Below, one piece after another: positions 22,710 to 35,700 of a stretch of 64,000 nt of DNA (position 1 is the stretch's first letter; each line of letters starts with the position of its first letter). The DNA lies in the NCBI GenBank assembly GCA_947095585.1, contig OX352763.1:116229908-116293907 (forward strand). Reading direction: 5' to 3'. Source of the stretch: Nephrocerus scutellatus. Taxonomy: Eukaryota > Arthropoda > Insecta > Diptera > Pipunculidae. A program made the position numbers and the translations under genes. A model generated the notes under the pieces. The model had not been told where the DNA came from, searched no databases, and worked only from the letters and a program-made list of their open reading frames with translations.

Positions 22710-23438
22710 GCGCTGTTTGTAGAAATCCTACAAATATAAAGTTAGAGATTCGGTCCCCTCCCCTAATAAATCGAAAAACTGGGAATTTTCTTTCTCAGAA
22801 CTTAAATTTTATCTTTATTTCGTTTAGTAATAATGTTACACATAAATTTTCCTTATCAAAAATATATATTATGCAATTAAATCTGGAAGTTTATTTATTG
22901 TTAGCGTCGTTCAACAGTATGATCAGATTTAATCGGGTCAAAAAAACTCAAAAAGTCTGAACCTTTTGTGTTCAACAGAAGATATTCACTACAGACACTT
23001 TGGTTCATTATCTTTTGTGATAAATAAAAGAAAACACCTGTCGCTCTTTAGGTCATTTGAAAGCAAGTTCAGCTTTTTTAAGACACAAATTGGCAAATAT
23101 TCCAACCTCATCTTGACTTTTTGAACAACGATCACCTAGGTTCAGTTGGCATTAATGAGCCTAACGAAACTCAGTGCTCAGTTAGCCATTATAAAGCTAA
23201 TGGAACGAAACTGGCCGCGATTATATAAACCGATTAGATAAGATCACACTTTTGAACAAAGCTCTTATGAATACAATAACTTGATGATTGTACAAGGTAC
23301 AGAATATACTGCAAATAGTTTAATCTGAATTTTGTGGTCAATTCGAAGAGTTATGTTTGAAAAAACCAGTAATTTCGCTTCTTATAAAGAAATCGATGCC
23401 ATTAGTCAAAGGTAAGTATGGGAAAAACTTCTCTTCAA
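22710..23438. other. Intergenic, nothing recognised
   Basis: No coding or repeat signal. It includes the 3' flank of GlcAT-I. Confidence 0.4.
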
Positions 23439-24442
23439 CTAAACTTCCATTCCGACATCTGAGCGTTGGCCCTTTTTTATAAGTGCCTCTTCAGATGTCA
23501 GTTTCGTCTTTTCCGTTCGCGTATGCCAGACAAGTACATCACGGCAATTGTTTGCCAGTGGTTGCAGGTCCTTCAACACAGTAAGGTGACGCAAGATTTC
23601 AGTCTCTTGATATCCCCGTTGAACTTCATACGTGAATACTGCTTGAGGAAATTTAAACAGTAAGTCCGTACTTATGGCAAATCCCGCCATATCAATCGGG
23701 AACGGACGTTCTGGTCGCCATGCTGCATTGAATCCAACCACTTCTGTGTTGTCGGCATTTAAGAGTGGTTTTTCAACCATTAAACCGCCGACAAGTCCCA
23801 CTGGCCACACACCAACTCGTCCACGTTCGATCTTTGACATCTCGACAAACAGCTCCACACTATATGCGTTGTCGTCGTCCATAAAGAATACGATACTCGG
23901 TTTCGCATCTGACACAGAATCGACATTCGAGCGAATCCATTGTAACGCCAGATTTCGCTGTTCCACACCACGTGGCTTAACCCAATTGGGATCCTTGCTT
24001 TTCAATTTAAAAGCCGCTGGGGTTTTTACATTCAATTGTGTAGAGCGAGCGCCTAAATTGGCATGGAGTATTAAGTTGCGGACCAAAGTCGAGGTGCTGT
24101 TTGCGTCCTCTACAATTATCCAGTGAAGATTTGGCACCAGCATTAATACGTGCGCTAACCTGCGACCAGATGGGAGTATTATGCTAATAAAATTCAAATC
24201 TACGATAGTTTGTGTGCAAAATGAGCAACCGTTTACCTTGTAAGTTCAGCTTTCTGAGCTGGCCGAGCGTAAGTCGGAGTTATTGCGTATATTGTTGGTA
24301 GTGGATCTACTGCGTACAAATTTTTAAGATATTCTTGGCTCAGGCATAATTTTTTCCCATTGTGATGAACAAACAGCAGGGTTCCCATAAAGATAATAAC
24401 TAAAATGAGAATTTGTCGCGGTCGAACTCGCATTTCCGACAT
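23439..24442 (-). CDS. GlcAT-I: Galactosylgalactosylxylosylprotein 3-beta-glucuronosyltransferase (GlcAT-I)
   Basis: Golgi enzyme adding glucuronic acid to Gal-Gal-Xyl on core proteins, the last step of the linker that starts heparan and chondroitin sulfate chains. Two exons: 24237-24442 and 23439-24159, joined by a 77-bp intron, giving 308 aa, close to the ~306 aa of the Drosophila enzyme. Residues 1-10 are a basic cytoplasmic tail and about 11-25 form the type II membrane anchor. YAITPTYARPAQKAELTR begins the catalytic domain. The metal-binding DDD is at 163-165 (FFMDDDNAYS). WPVGLVGG, GFNAAWRPERPFP and GYQETEIL (with the probable catalytic Glu) follow, ending with VLVWHTRTEK. The short stem favours GlcAT-I over the longer GlcAT-P and GlcAT-S. 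The start ATG is the first in the exon and sits just before the membrane anchor. Confidence 0.94.
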
Positions 24443-24601
24443 TTTTTACTTTAAAAGAAATTAAATATTAATCTTTGTTTACAAATAAAGACTGTTACTG
24501 TTACCGCAATAATATATTCAAAAATATGCTAAGAACAAAAACCTATAACTAAAAAAAATTACAGAACAAATGACAAATTGTCAAAATCAAAACGAATACG
24601 T

Positions 24602-24743
24602 CAGCCGTATTTTATTTGCCGAGGAATAAGGAATTACAACACAATTGCACCTTTTCGAATTCCTTCTTTGAAATTTGAAAACCTGCTGTTTGGCTAGTTT
24701 TAACATTCGAATTCCTTATTCGGATTCCAATTAAAATACAGCT
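24602..24743. mobile_element. MITE with CAGCYGTATTTTATTTGCC ends, copy 1
   Basis: Short palindromic element. Left CAGCCGTATTTTATTTGCCG and GGAATAAGGAATT pair with AATTCCTTATTC and TAAAATACAGCTG at the right. Related copies are at 29143-29286 and 58045-58147. It lies about 160 bp upstream of the GlcAT-I start codon, so it may overlap that promoter. Confidence 0.65.
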
Positions 24744-24749
24744 GTCGTG

Positions 24750-25330
24750 TTGAAGTCTAAACTGAACTGACAAACGTCAAATAATTACCTCTATTGAGTA
24801 ATGTGCACTTGTGCCGCGACTTATATGTTACCAAGGGCTCTGTTGCAAAAGGTGTGGTTTTTCTCTGACAAGGTTATGGTTAAAGAAATTCCTAGGCGTA
24901 GTCCCCAGGAAATTAAATGCAGGGCCAGAGATGTGATCACGAATCAGAATGAACCGTATACAAACATTAAAGCATAGTTTAAGACGATGAATGTTATATA
25001 GCTAATACCAGTTTGGCTTCGTATATAAAATGGGACATTCTAAGGGAATGTACTAATCTGACTCTCAGCTTGACAGGGAAAAATTCTTGAACGAGATAAA
25101 GCCACCTAAGAACAGACCAAACACGATCAATGACAGAGCTAATATGAGCATTCGAATAACGCAATTCATCTAGTGTGAAGCTAACTACCTTAGGAGAGTA
25201 AGGAATGGTGAGGTGAGGGTCAAGGTGGAGACTACCTGGAGTACAAGAAAAAAAAAAACAATTACCTAAGTTTTTATAGGGATAAATGGCAAGTTGGTTA
25301 GTTGTAGCCCAGTTTGATAACAGAAGAGAG
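24750..25330. other. Intergenic, nothing recognised
   Basis: Degenerate sequence, possibly old LINE debris, with no motif I can name. Confidence 0.35.
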
Positions 25331-25333
25331 CTG

Positions 25334-25400
25334 AGTTTAATAATAATAATATTCGGCGCGACAGACCATTGCGGTCCAAGGCCTAGCTTCTCGCGACCAT
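25334..25400 (-). mobile_element. 3' end of SINE family A, truncated
   Basis: An inverted ATT-repeat tail (TAATAATAATAATATT), then GGCGCGACAGACCATTGCGG and the inverse of GGTCGCGAGAAGCTAGGCC. It matches the 3' end of the full element at 59594-59874. Confidence 0.7.
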
Positions 25401-25409
25401 TATTGGTGT

Positions 25410-26190
25410 TTTTATATTTTTGGACACGAGTGACGAGTGAGACAGAGTTTAAGTCCTCATTAATTTGGGAACAAGATAAGTCTTATTTGGTTGATATGTT
25501 TTAATAGAAACTGACATTTACCAAACGATTTTTATGAAATTTTCAATGTATATTATTGCCAGGTGGGGGAAGTTTTAAGCTATAGTACATTTGTTTAGCG
25601 AAGCACTCGTGGTCAGCTGGTCTATTATAAAATGGCGTCATTTATGTTGTAGTCAGATAGAGAATTCGTTGATAATAAGCAATGGAGCGATGCACACCTG
25701 AGAAGCGCGAAATTATAAATCGCAATGACATTTAATGCCATTTGCAAAAATTATGCCACATTCGAGATGCGGACGGCTCCGTAACTCAAACACGATTGCT
25801 TGTTGAGGAATCGGAGAATTATCTCCAATTTTCTGAGACAAAATTATTTTGGATTTGATCTCTCACTTAACAATGTCAGTTGACTTTTAAAAGTCTTTGT
25901 TGCTGAGCTGTCAGATAGAGGAGAATGTTGTTCGACTGAATGCAATCCTCTTTACTGATGAGAAAGAGAAAATCTCTGAGCCCTCAGCTATCTCGAACGC
26001 GCCTATTATGGCATTACTTTTATCCCACCTTGTATTATACTTTCGTTGTATAGAAATTAAAGTAAGTTTTTCATTATAAAAGAAAAAAGCAGCTTTATTT
26101 CACTGATTTGAATTGAGGATACATTTTATAAAAGGTTAGTTAAAGAAATCGAAAATTTCATTTTGTAACAGGCAGAAATATGCGTATGCC
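25410..26190. other. Intergenic, nothing recognised
   Basis: No coding signal. The part next to 26190 is the 3' flank of the dehydrogenase gene. Confidence 0.4.
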
Positions 26191-27027
26191 TTAATATTTT
26201 TGACCAGTTGGCAAAATAATTAACTCAGATATGGTAACATGCAATGGTGAAGCTAATATGAAAACAATTCCACGAGCAACGTCCTCTGGCTGAAGAATCG
26301 CTTCAGATCCCATAATTCTATCCGCATGTGGATGATGAGCTGAATGAGCAATATCGGTTTTGGTCAATCCAGGACTGATGCTCTGAAAATATTTACACAT
26401 TTATGTACATTTAAAATATATATGTTTATATAATTTTTCAAAACCCACTGAAATTCTCATATGCTTCTCATGAACCAATTCCTGACGGAGGACCTCATTT
26501 GTTGCTTTTAAGGCATGCTTCGTTGTCGGATATAAATTATATGTCAGTGCAGCCAATGTAGACGGAATCGTATGACCTAAAATGCTATTAACGTTTATCA
26601 AATGACATTCTTCACCAGCGCTAATGGCAACTTTCATTAAGCGATAAGCTTCCTTGACACAATAGACCAAACCCAAAATGTTCACATCAACAATTTCGCG
26701 TAAACCGTCTTCGTTGCCTTCATTCAGAATCCCTGTGAACCGCATAATTCCTGCATTATTAACAAGAACATGCACCCGTGTAAACTTCTCTTCGATCCAC
26801 TTAAAGGCTATCTTGATAGAATCCAATGAGGAGACATCGCATGCACGCGGATGAAAGGAGCCCCGACAACCAGCATCCAATTCAAGCTTTAAAACATCCA
26901 TGCGATTCAAACGACGTGATAGTCCGACAACTGTCATACCAGCTGCTACCAAATCCTTGACAACTGCCCAACCAATACCGGAACTAGCGCCAGTCACAAC
27001 AGCAACTTTACCCATCCAGCGGTCCAT
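26191..27027 (-). CDS. Classical short-chain dehydrogenase/reductase (DHRS11 / farnesol dehydrogenase-like)
   Basis: NAD(P)-dependent oxidoreductase of the classical SDR family. Two exons, 26449-27027 and 26191-26382, with a 66-bp intron, giving 256 aa, the normal length. The cofactor motif TGASSGIG is at residues 12-19 and NNAG at 90-93. The catalytic set is Asn116, Ser148, Tyr166 and Lys170 (YPTTK). SPGLTKTD follows the splice site, as in many insect members. The best subfamily match from pattern is the insect DHRS11-like group, some of which oxidise farnesol in juvenile-hormone synthesis; the substrate cannot be read from sequence. It lies 1.7 kb upstream of GlcAT-I on the same strand without sign of co-transcription. 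An SR-R pair after the second strand (GLSRRLNR) suggests NADP preference. Confidence 0.93.
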
Positions 27028-27429
27028 TAAAATAATTAGCGAGAGACTATGCTGCTTACGAAAATTCAGCTTGAAGATTCAAATCAAACTGAAGCTTGGG
27101 ATTCTCTTATTTGGAAGAAGAACAGTTTGTAATGAAATAAATAAAACATCTGCCGTTGATACTTAAGAAGCTTAAGTTTATGCTGCAGATACATTATCAT
27201 ATCATATCGAAGCATCTAACCACATCAACCGCAAGTCAACACACAAACATACATATATGTTTGGCCTATTGCTAACCACCTATGGATTGCATATAAAGAA
27301 ACCGACAGCAGTTTGCACAACTGCATGATCAAATTTCTATTCAATGCAAAACGTTGATCTGTTTAACCTGAAATGATTTCTAAGTCGATATTTGTACGCG
27401 CTACGCGTTGATAATTAAATCTTCATGTC

Positions 27430-27960
27430 ATTTTTCTATCTACTATATATTAAATGTGAAACTCTGTATGTATGTATGTTCCCTATAGACTGCCAAATCC
27501 TTCAACCGATCGCGATCAAACTTGGCGTTACGGTGTTATACCATAATGAGCACTTAACAGACATATTTTGAAAGTGGTCGACTCTTGGGTCAAGAAGTCA
27601 CCATACGAATATTTTTTTAAGAAATCTCATCTTTTTATGAATTTTTCCGAATTCAATTTCCGCGAATCCAAAGTGCGGAATTGTGTCATATGTAATGAGA
27701 TGACTGAGGATATCGACGAAAACTTCCATGCGACACGACGCATATATGCACATTTGCCAACATAACCATCTGTCATTATTTGTTTCTATTTTTTTGTTAA
27801 ATTACGGAACTTACGTACGTAAAGTTTTTCACGTGGCTGGAATGGCACTGGACTGGAACTATTCTTTTTATACCGACCGTGGAATAAAAATAAAATACAT
27901 TAAGGTACAAATCGATAGAGGTAGCTGGAGGAATAGTTGTAGTCATTGATTTTTCGAAAT
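27430..27960. mobile_element. Unclassified transposon-like sequence
   Basis: TGTATGTATGTATGTTCC followed by TATAGACTGCC and CAACCGATCGCGATCAAAC is a pattern common near ends of insect Helitron- and LINE-derived elements. Two overlapping short open frames follow. I cannot assign a family. Confidence 0.3.
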
Positions 27961-27964
27961 CAAT

Positions 27965-28525
27965 TTTCGAAAACCATATTTTTAAACGACGTAACTAAAA
28001 CAGCGGATTTAGTCACAATTTTGTTTGAATTTTTAAACATAACTAAAAGTAAGTCATTGTTTTTCGAAAACGAACTACCAACATAAAAAACTTTTTTTCT
28101 CTCAAATACAAAAATTCGCAATCAAAAATTAGCCGTTTAAGTGAAGATTATCACATTTAAAAATTAATCGAGAATTCTAGTTGAGAGAAGATAACTGGGG
28201 AGTATAATGCACAAAGCATTTCTGGAAATAAAACAATCCCACAGCTAAAGGCAGCGTATTGGAACATGAAGGAAAACCTCGGACAACCATAGCCAGCAAA
28301 AAGCATTATACGGGAGTCACTTGCGGCGGACCGTCCTTTTAAGCCGACTCTTTAGTCTGAAAAATTATACATCGTGCACCGAAAGCCACATTCGACGGAA
28401 TGATATTTTTATTCTGAACAAAAAATAAGTTTTTTGAGAGCTGTAGTTGTTTGTTAGTTTCTTACAACATGAGACATATGGACTACTATGGAACATTCAG
28501 GTGAAAAAAAAAACTTTCTCTGGAA
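27965..28525. other. Intergenic, nothing recognised
   Basis: No gene. The sequence is A/T-rich with no clear repeat ends. Confidence 0.35.
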
Positions 28526-28529
28526 TCTG

Positions 28530-28905
28530 GAAAATTCTGGAATACGGTCATTAGGGACTGGAATTTCGGGAACTAAACCATTTCTCTAGCGATTTCTATG
28601 AAATTCGGTATGTAAGATTAAGATGCGACTATAGGACTTGCTCCTATGGAAATTCTGGGATAGGACCAATAGGGTCTGGAATTTTGTGGACCAAGCCATT
28701 TCTCAATCGATTCATATGAAATTCGGTATGCAGGACTAAGATGAGACTACAACCCTTGTTCCTAAGGAAATTCTGGAATATGATCATTATGGTCTGGAAT
28801 TTCTAAAAACAAAGCCATTTCCTAAAAGCGATTCATATGAAATTCGGTATGCAGGACTAAGATGCGACTACAACCCTTGTTCCTAAGGAAATTCTGGAAT
28901 GTGGC
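28530..28905 (+). repeat. ~120-bp tandem repeat, about three copies
   Basis: The word AAATTCGGTA recurs at 28601, 28719 and 28840 (spacing 118 and 121). Each unit also has GGAAATTCTGGAAT and GATG.GACTA. A single inverted unit is at 8735-8855. Confidence 0.75.
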
Positions 28906-29142
28906 CATAGAACAAGTTTGCCTGAAGTGCGAAAAAACCAAAGTCGTCGAACAGTTCGAAGTCAAAGCGGCCCAGGAGAAAAAGAAAGCACCATCTGACA
29001 GAACAAGCCCTTTTCAAAAGAAAGCTGGATATACATGTGCATCTCGATAGCAGTACATCTGTACTACTGAAAACAGCAGTATCAACAATTAAGAATGTCT
29101 ACATAGTTACTTAAGAATTTTGTAATAGCCTGACATACATAC

Positions 29143-29286
29143 TAGTTGGCGTATTTTATATGCCGGGGAATAAGGAATTTGAATGTCAAAACCAGTAAAA
29201 CAGTAGGTTTTCTTCTACCAAAGAAGGAATAAGATAGTGCAATTGTTGTTGTAATTCCTTTATCCTCTGCAAATAAAATATAGCTA
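29143..29286. mobile_element. MITE with TAGCTRTATTTTAT ends, copy 2
   Basis: Same family as 24602-24743, with TATTTTATATGCCGGGGAAT on the left and CTGCAAATAAAATATAGCTA on the right. It lies about 490 bp upstream of the THADA start. Confidence 0.65.
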
Positions 29287-29777
29287 TAATTTTGAAAAAA
29301 GTCTCAATAAAGAATTGAATTGGAGTTTTTAAAATGAATTAAAAAAAACTCGGTAATTTTTCTGTTCTCCTCAGTTTCTTCGACAGCAAAAGAAAAACAG
29401 GCCCAAAATTAACAGCTGTTATAAAAATTATTCTGTGAACACACTCCACTTGCTTCATCCTTTTCGAGCAAACAAAACACCAAATAACAACAACAAAATG
29501 TCAACAAAAACAACGTGCTACACATAACACCGCTGACCAATGACATTCTGACATATTACACATTCCTATACATTCAATATTCAAATACAGCGACGCATAT
29601 TAGAAAACTGGTGTGCGTGCGCTGCAGCAAATGTCATTATTTTACATTTCCTTTAGTGAAGAGTAAGGACGAGTTGTGTATTTAGTTGTTCTTGTTTTAA
29701 AGGACTTGTGTTTATTTATTTGGAAACAAAAAAAAATCAGATATAATAAAATTTTAATTTAATGCCTTAAGTTTAAG
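29287..29777 (+). promoter_or_regulatory. Upstream region and 5' UTR of THADA
   Basis: No gene. Transcription start not identified. An in-frame TAA at 29760 lies just before the THADA ATG. Confidence 0.4.
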
Positions 29778-32700
29778 ATGAATTCATTAAATTTGCGTGT
29801 GTCGTCGGTAAAGACCGGTGAAAATGTAAAGAAAAACGCCGAAATGCGAACATCGTTAGTGGCTCTGCCGAAGCACCATGAAATGAGTAAGATCTGACGC
29901 GTTTGGGATTCCTTTGTTAGTTGACCACTTCGAGTCTTTTTCCAGATGAAGAATCCTATTGCGTTCTAATGCGAAATGCAACCAATATCCCAGATCAAGT
30001 AGCGGTTGTTAAAAATGTGTGTATGGTGTATAAGAAATTGTAGAAAAATTCACAATTAAATGACTATTTGATTAGGTATTCAAAAATATTGGAAGTGATC
30101 CAAATGTTTTGCAATTTCTTGCCGATTTATTCTTCTACAGTCCACTGAAACATCCTGTACGAAACCAAATTTTCAAGTTAGTATATTAGCATTCACTTCC
30201 ACACCCAAATAATCGATTTTTTCTTATTTTTTCCTCACGTACGTACCACCTACCTACCTGCCCACGTAGATTGCTAATTACTGCAGCCCGCTTAGAGACT
30301 GGGGGAATTGACGAGCCAACTATTGTGATTGCACTAACAAACACCCTGCATCGACTAATCGATGAGACTAAAAAATCAGCTGAGAGTTCTCGATGGAATC
30401 TGACGATTACATCGCTGGCAGGATGCTTTGAGAACTTTGATTGCGGCGTAAAAGCTTTCGAAGCGAGTGTATCAATATTGTTTCCATTTATATGCAACTC
30501 TTTGCAACGATATTTAACGGAATTGAGGTAAATATCAATGGTATCAATAAGAAGAAAGGAAGAAGGAATTCTTTAGTTCTTTTCTTTTCCACGCAGTGTC
30601 CTTAGTTCGCCATCAGTGCGCAACGAATACTACATTTACGTGCACAATGCCATTCGCTTAATATTATCGAGTGTACAGGAATTCCCTGTTATATTAAAGC
30701 AGGAACACGAAAACCAAATGAAACAATTGAATGTTGTCTGCAAACAGATAATCTACGACGATGAGATCCCAATGGATCCGCGAACAAATTCCGGAATTGT
30801 AATGTCATACATTGCAAAAATATTCGATACTTACGAGACATTCATACATGAGGTGAAACTGGCCAAGAATCCAAATGAGATAGCACTCTGCGTGGGAATC
30901 GTCAACACGTTCGATTATCATGATTTTATCCACTTGTCCAAGGATATTCGTGATATTTGCACCAAAATCGATGATATTGCAAATTCGAATGCGACAATAC
31001 CCAACATTTTACTCTCTGCGGCTCGGTCGCTTTTCCAAATTTCAAAAATTCTTCTCTCGTTTGGTGCAAAGACGAGTGAAATGTCCGAAGACACAAAATT
31101 AATCCTCAGAAGGTTGTTGATTTTCGCTTTCTGTTACTTGGAACATCACATGGACAGTGTAAGACACATTTGTAAGGATCTGCTGCGCAATGTAGTCGCT
31201 CTGTCGAAGAAGATTTCGTTTACATTTCTGTTGCAAAAGATTTTCGACGCGTGCAACTCCGATCGTCTGTCATTGTCGATGAAATGCGTTGTCCTGCTGC
31301 AGGCTGCATCAGTGCTGGGATCGCAAGAAATCATCAAAAATTGCAAAGATCTGTTTAGCGTGCTCTTTGCTGAAAATCTTGGTCGTGACTTTATTGTAAA
31401 CAATCTGTTCGAAGGTTTAATGATAGCAAGTCACCGGGAAATACCATACGATGAATGGAGGGGGCTTTGGATTACATATTTACTGGAAATTGCAGCCGAC
31501 AATGATTCCCGCTTGCCCGACATAGAGATTCTTGTGGTGAAGGCGGTCAAGTGTGAGCCGAAAATCGTGCAACATATCATTGAAAATGAGACTGCCGCTA
31601 TACCGGTCAGTACGAAACTTTCGGCGTTGTGGGCCGTCCGAAAAAGTGGCATCAAAATGGATAACTTTAATGAGATTATGAATAGTTTCTCGAAAAACTT
31701 GCTCCTCTCAATTCTCTCGAATTGTGACGAAACACGCATCATGGCGCTGCGCTTGCTCGTCGAAACGCACAAAACCACAGAGCTACTAACTCATCTCGAA
31801 TGTGAACATATTCTGCTTTATCTCGAATACAATTCGAATTGCCAGAGTCCAGCAACTCGACAGAAGACGCTCTCACTGCTGGGCAAAGCTTTAATTCGCT
31901 GCGAATTGAATTTGGTCAAAGTTCTGAAAGACACCAAGGCAGACGGTTCAAAATCAACAACTCCATTCCACTTGAAATTCCTCACCGACTTCATTATGAT
32001 CCTCGTTAATAATCTCTTTCAAGGTGCAAATTTTAGCCGACGATCAATATCACTTCAACTTCTGGAGAATTGCATTCGAATTCTAATCAATTGCGATATA
32101 AATTTAAACAAAATCCTTCCAAAGAATACCGTCCAGGTGCTGGTGGAAACACTCAACGATACATATGAAGCTAACAAGGAATTGGCTGTTACGATATTGA
32201 AGCTTTTGGAAGATCAACAGGAGCATCGAATTGGTAATGAGGCAACCGATGCCGCCTCAGTTATCGATGTAATTCGACAACTTCTTTTGAGTGTTCGTCC
32301 AACAGATTCCGTCACTGCTGCATATCGTTTGGAGTTTTTCTGCAACAAAGCAGAACAAAATGCTTTCGGTAACTTCGAGGAGACTTCGTACTGTCCGGTT
32401 CATTTTGCTGCGCTTCGTTGGTTGATAAATGTTCTAAAAGATGGTCTCCGTTTGGCCAAAGAGTCGATAATAATGGCAGCCAAAGTAAATCCACTCTATG
32501 GAGTTCTCTTCACCATCAAGCATCTGCTGAAGCGTTTAGATTTTCAAGGATTCTCCAAAGACATCGCATGGAGAATACTAATAGCTGAACTGATTGTGCT
32601 CTGCAAAGAACTTACCAATGTTGTCGGCCCAATTGTTAATAGCTCCTCGCCGGAGGGACATTTGCCGAATGATTTCAGTGAAATTCCTGCAGAATATCTG

Positions 32701-35700
32701 TCAACAAAAAGCCCATCAGTCGATCAGCAATCGGTAGCTGGCGATGCGAATTGTAAAATCCTCTCGAACAAACAAAAAATTAACTTAGACGACATCAGGA
32801 CAACTCCTCAGATGGTCTTGCTATGTGCATGGCGCACCGTGAAGGAGGTGTCTCTGATACTTGGCGAGATTATCCTCCGATCACCCATTCAATTCAGCAA
32901 AATCACCGAGAACTTTCTCGTAACAAAGGAGCAAATTCTCGAAATTGGGGACCACTTCAAGCAACTGCTGTCAGAGACAAAGCATCGCGGTGCTTTCGAG
33001 CAGGCGTATGTTGGCTTCTCGAAACTGTGCACTCGTCTGTGGCGTGTTGAGTCATTCGATCTGAACATCCTACCGATGACATGGCTGCGTGAGCTAATCG
33101 CCATTATCTCCAAGGACGAACAAATCAACGAAAAAATTTGCGCCACACGCCGTAGTGCTGGCGTTCCCTTTATGGTGCAGGCACTCATCACATCCGAACT
33201 TCAGGTGGGCACCACAAAGTCCCTCTATTTCTGTATGCAGCATCTCTTTCAGTTGTGTGCAAATCGGGAAAAAAGTCCCGAAGCTCGAACGCATGCGTTG
33301 AATATCCTTCGGGCGCTGTTTCGTTGCACCGACTTAAACGAGACGGTCGGAGAATTCGTTGGCGATGGTGTGATTTGTTCCATTCGTGGCTACGAGGCAA
33401 ACACCTGGGCTGAGAAGAACTCTTCAACGTTGCTTTTCTCAGCGATGATCACTCGCATTTTTGGCGTACAACGCACTAAGGATTCAGAGAATCTTAACAT
33501 TCGCAATAAAATGACTGGACGAGTTTTCTTTTTGCGTTATCCCAAGCTATATGATTTCTTCCTCGATGAGCTGCAACTGGCGAGTGAGATGATTCTGCGC
33601 CGAGAAAAGTCAACCAAGCTGCATCCACTGCTGTTGATTTTAAGTCGACTCTATCCGTCAGCACTCGAAGGAACCGAATCTAATTTAAAGGTCAAGACAA
33701 TTACTTTAACTACAGTACTATTGCAATAACAATTGAATTTGTAGCTCTCTCAGTTCATTCCATTAATTTCGAATTGCTCCGGTTGTCCTGAAATGCAAAC
33801 ACGTTACTTGGCTGCTAAAGCAATTGTTGCTCTAATTTCGGTTGATTCCTTGCCTGTGGCTATTCTGCGAAAATGCGCTGAAATATTGGTGAGTGAAGAT
33901 TTGCTGGTTTTGTTTTTCAATTTTAAAAAATGCAATTTCTCAACAGACCTCCGCCGATGATCCCAAAACTATTAACCTAAATAATTTGCACGGTCTTTTG
34001 CTGCAGGTAACCAAAAGCTAAAGCATATTCTTTATTCTATTCGTTAATTCTCTCTCTCTTTCTCTCTCGATTTGGCAGATTCTTCTTTTGATCAAATCCC
34101 ACAAATCTCAGGACATCGAACTGATTGGTGATATTAGTTTAACTATAGTTACGTTTCATGTTAAAACAAAGATTCAAAATGCTGTCATTCTCAAAGTGAT
34201 GCTGGACATCTTTATTGAGATTCTGCATTGGTAAGGACCGAGGTTTTGTTTTTTCATGTTTTGTTCATTTTTGATGGGATATTGCTCGTGTGGAACAGAA
34301 GCAAGACTCAATTCTAGTATTAGTTTTATATGTGATGAGCGTGTTCGATTGTCCTCGCTCCAAGAAGAGATTCCATTTTCGACTAACAAGAATCGAAACA
34401 ATTGATTGTCATTACTGGCAACAACCAACTGGTAAAAACCTTCGAGCTCAGTGAATACCATGTTTTGGGAAACAACAAAGACAATGCTCGGCAAGAACCA
34501 TTCTTACGTTCAGTTGCTGGCTTATGTTTATCATCGAAACAGTCGTTCCAATCTTCAGACCACTGCCAAAGACGCAATGGAATGGTACCCTTTCGTATTC
34601 CAAGTAGTGTGGCAAGTGGTTTCGAAAGATGTGCTCACTTCAATCTGGAAAAGAAGTACATGAGACAGAGAATAGCCATCAAGATAGACAGCCAGTACTT
34701 GGGGCAGACAATGGTCATCAGGACAGACAGCGAGTACATGAGGCAGACAATAGTCATGAAGCCAGAGCAGACAATAGCCATCATGGCAGATAGCCAGTAC
34801 ATGTACAGTCATCAGGACAGACAGACAAGCAGCAATAACTCTACTTTCAATTATTTCAAAACAAGTACATGAGGCAGAGAATAGCCATCATGACAGACAG
34901 CCAGTACATGAGGCAGAGAATAGCCATCATGACTAACAGCCAGTACATGGGGCAGACAGGATGTCGATTGAGATTGTGGATTGAGCCCCGCGCTTACCCG
35001 GCTTTCGTCATTAAACATACTCCTTAATTACATATCTACTCAAGAGGCGTAAAACCATTATTTAATATTCCGAGTTGTCCCAAGTATCAGATTTATCAGC
35101 AAAAGTAAGATACAGCGGGCCCCTCGGGGCACATGGGGCAGACAGTAGTCATCAGGACTGACAGCCAAGTAGCATTAACTCCACTTTCATCTATTTGAAA
35201 TTCAAAAGAATTACATGAAGCAGATTTTGGCCATCATGACCGACAGTCAGTACAGACAAAACTCATCAGACAGCTAAGCAGCAATAGAGGGCGTGGATTT
35301 ATTCCAATCACGGCAAAATTGATGGAGAGTGCAGGAAAAAACTGAGTAGACTTGGCGAGAGCAACTAGCATATCTACACTGAGTTACAAAAAAAGTGCTA
35401 TCATTTTTATGCCGCTTTGTTTTGGTGAACGCAACGAAAATGGTGATATGCTTGTCACCTTCTAAACGCTTGTAAACTTGGTCGGTTGGAGGATCTTTAC
35501 CAAATTACCTGGGAATCTTGTGATGGTCAAATCAAAAATCAAATCGACCACTTCATCATACAGCACATGTGGAGGAAATCACTGTGTAATGTTCGAAGTG
35601 AAAGAGGGGTAGACGCAGTTAGCGATAATCACTTGCTTTTGACTATGTTGAGGTTGCGAAAAGCTGCAGTCCAGCGTCGTTCAGAAGGTACTATCTTTCA

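Noticed and set aside
23674..24126. 150-aa plus-strand ORF
   Set aside because: Antisense of GlcAT-I exon 2, which is clearly coding on the minus strand.
30177..30269. Apparent frame break between THADA exons 3 and 4
   Set aside because: Using the GTTAGT donor at 30177 instead of the GTATAT four bases later restores the frame, so no frameshift is needed.
32889..33427. Minus-strand ORFs of 60-100 aa inside THADA exon 5
   Set aside because: Antisense shadows of a long conserved coding exon.
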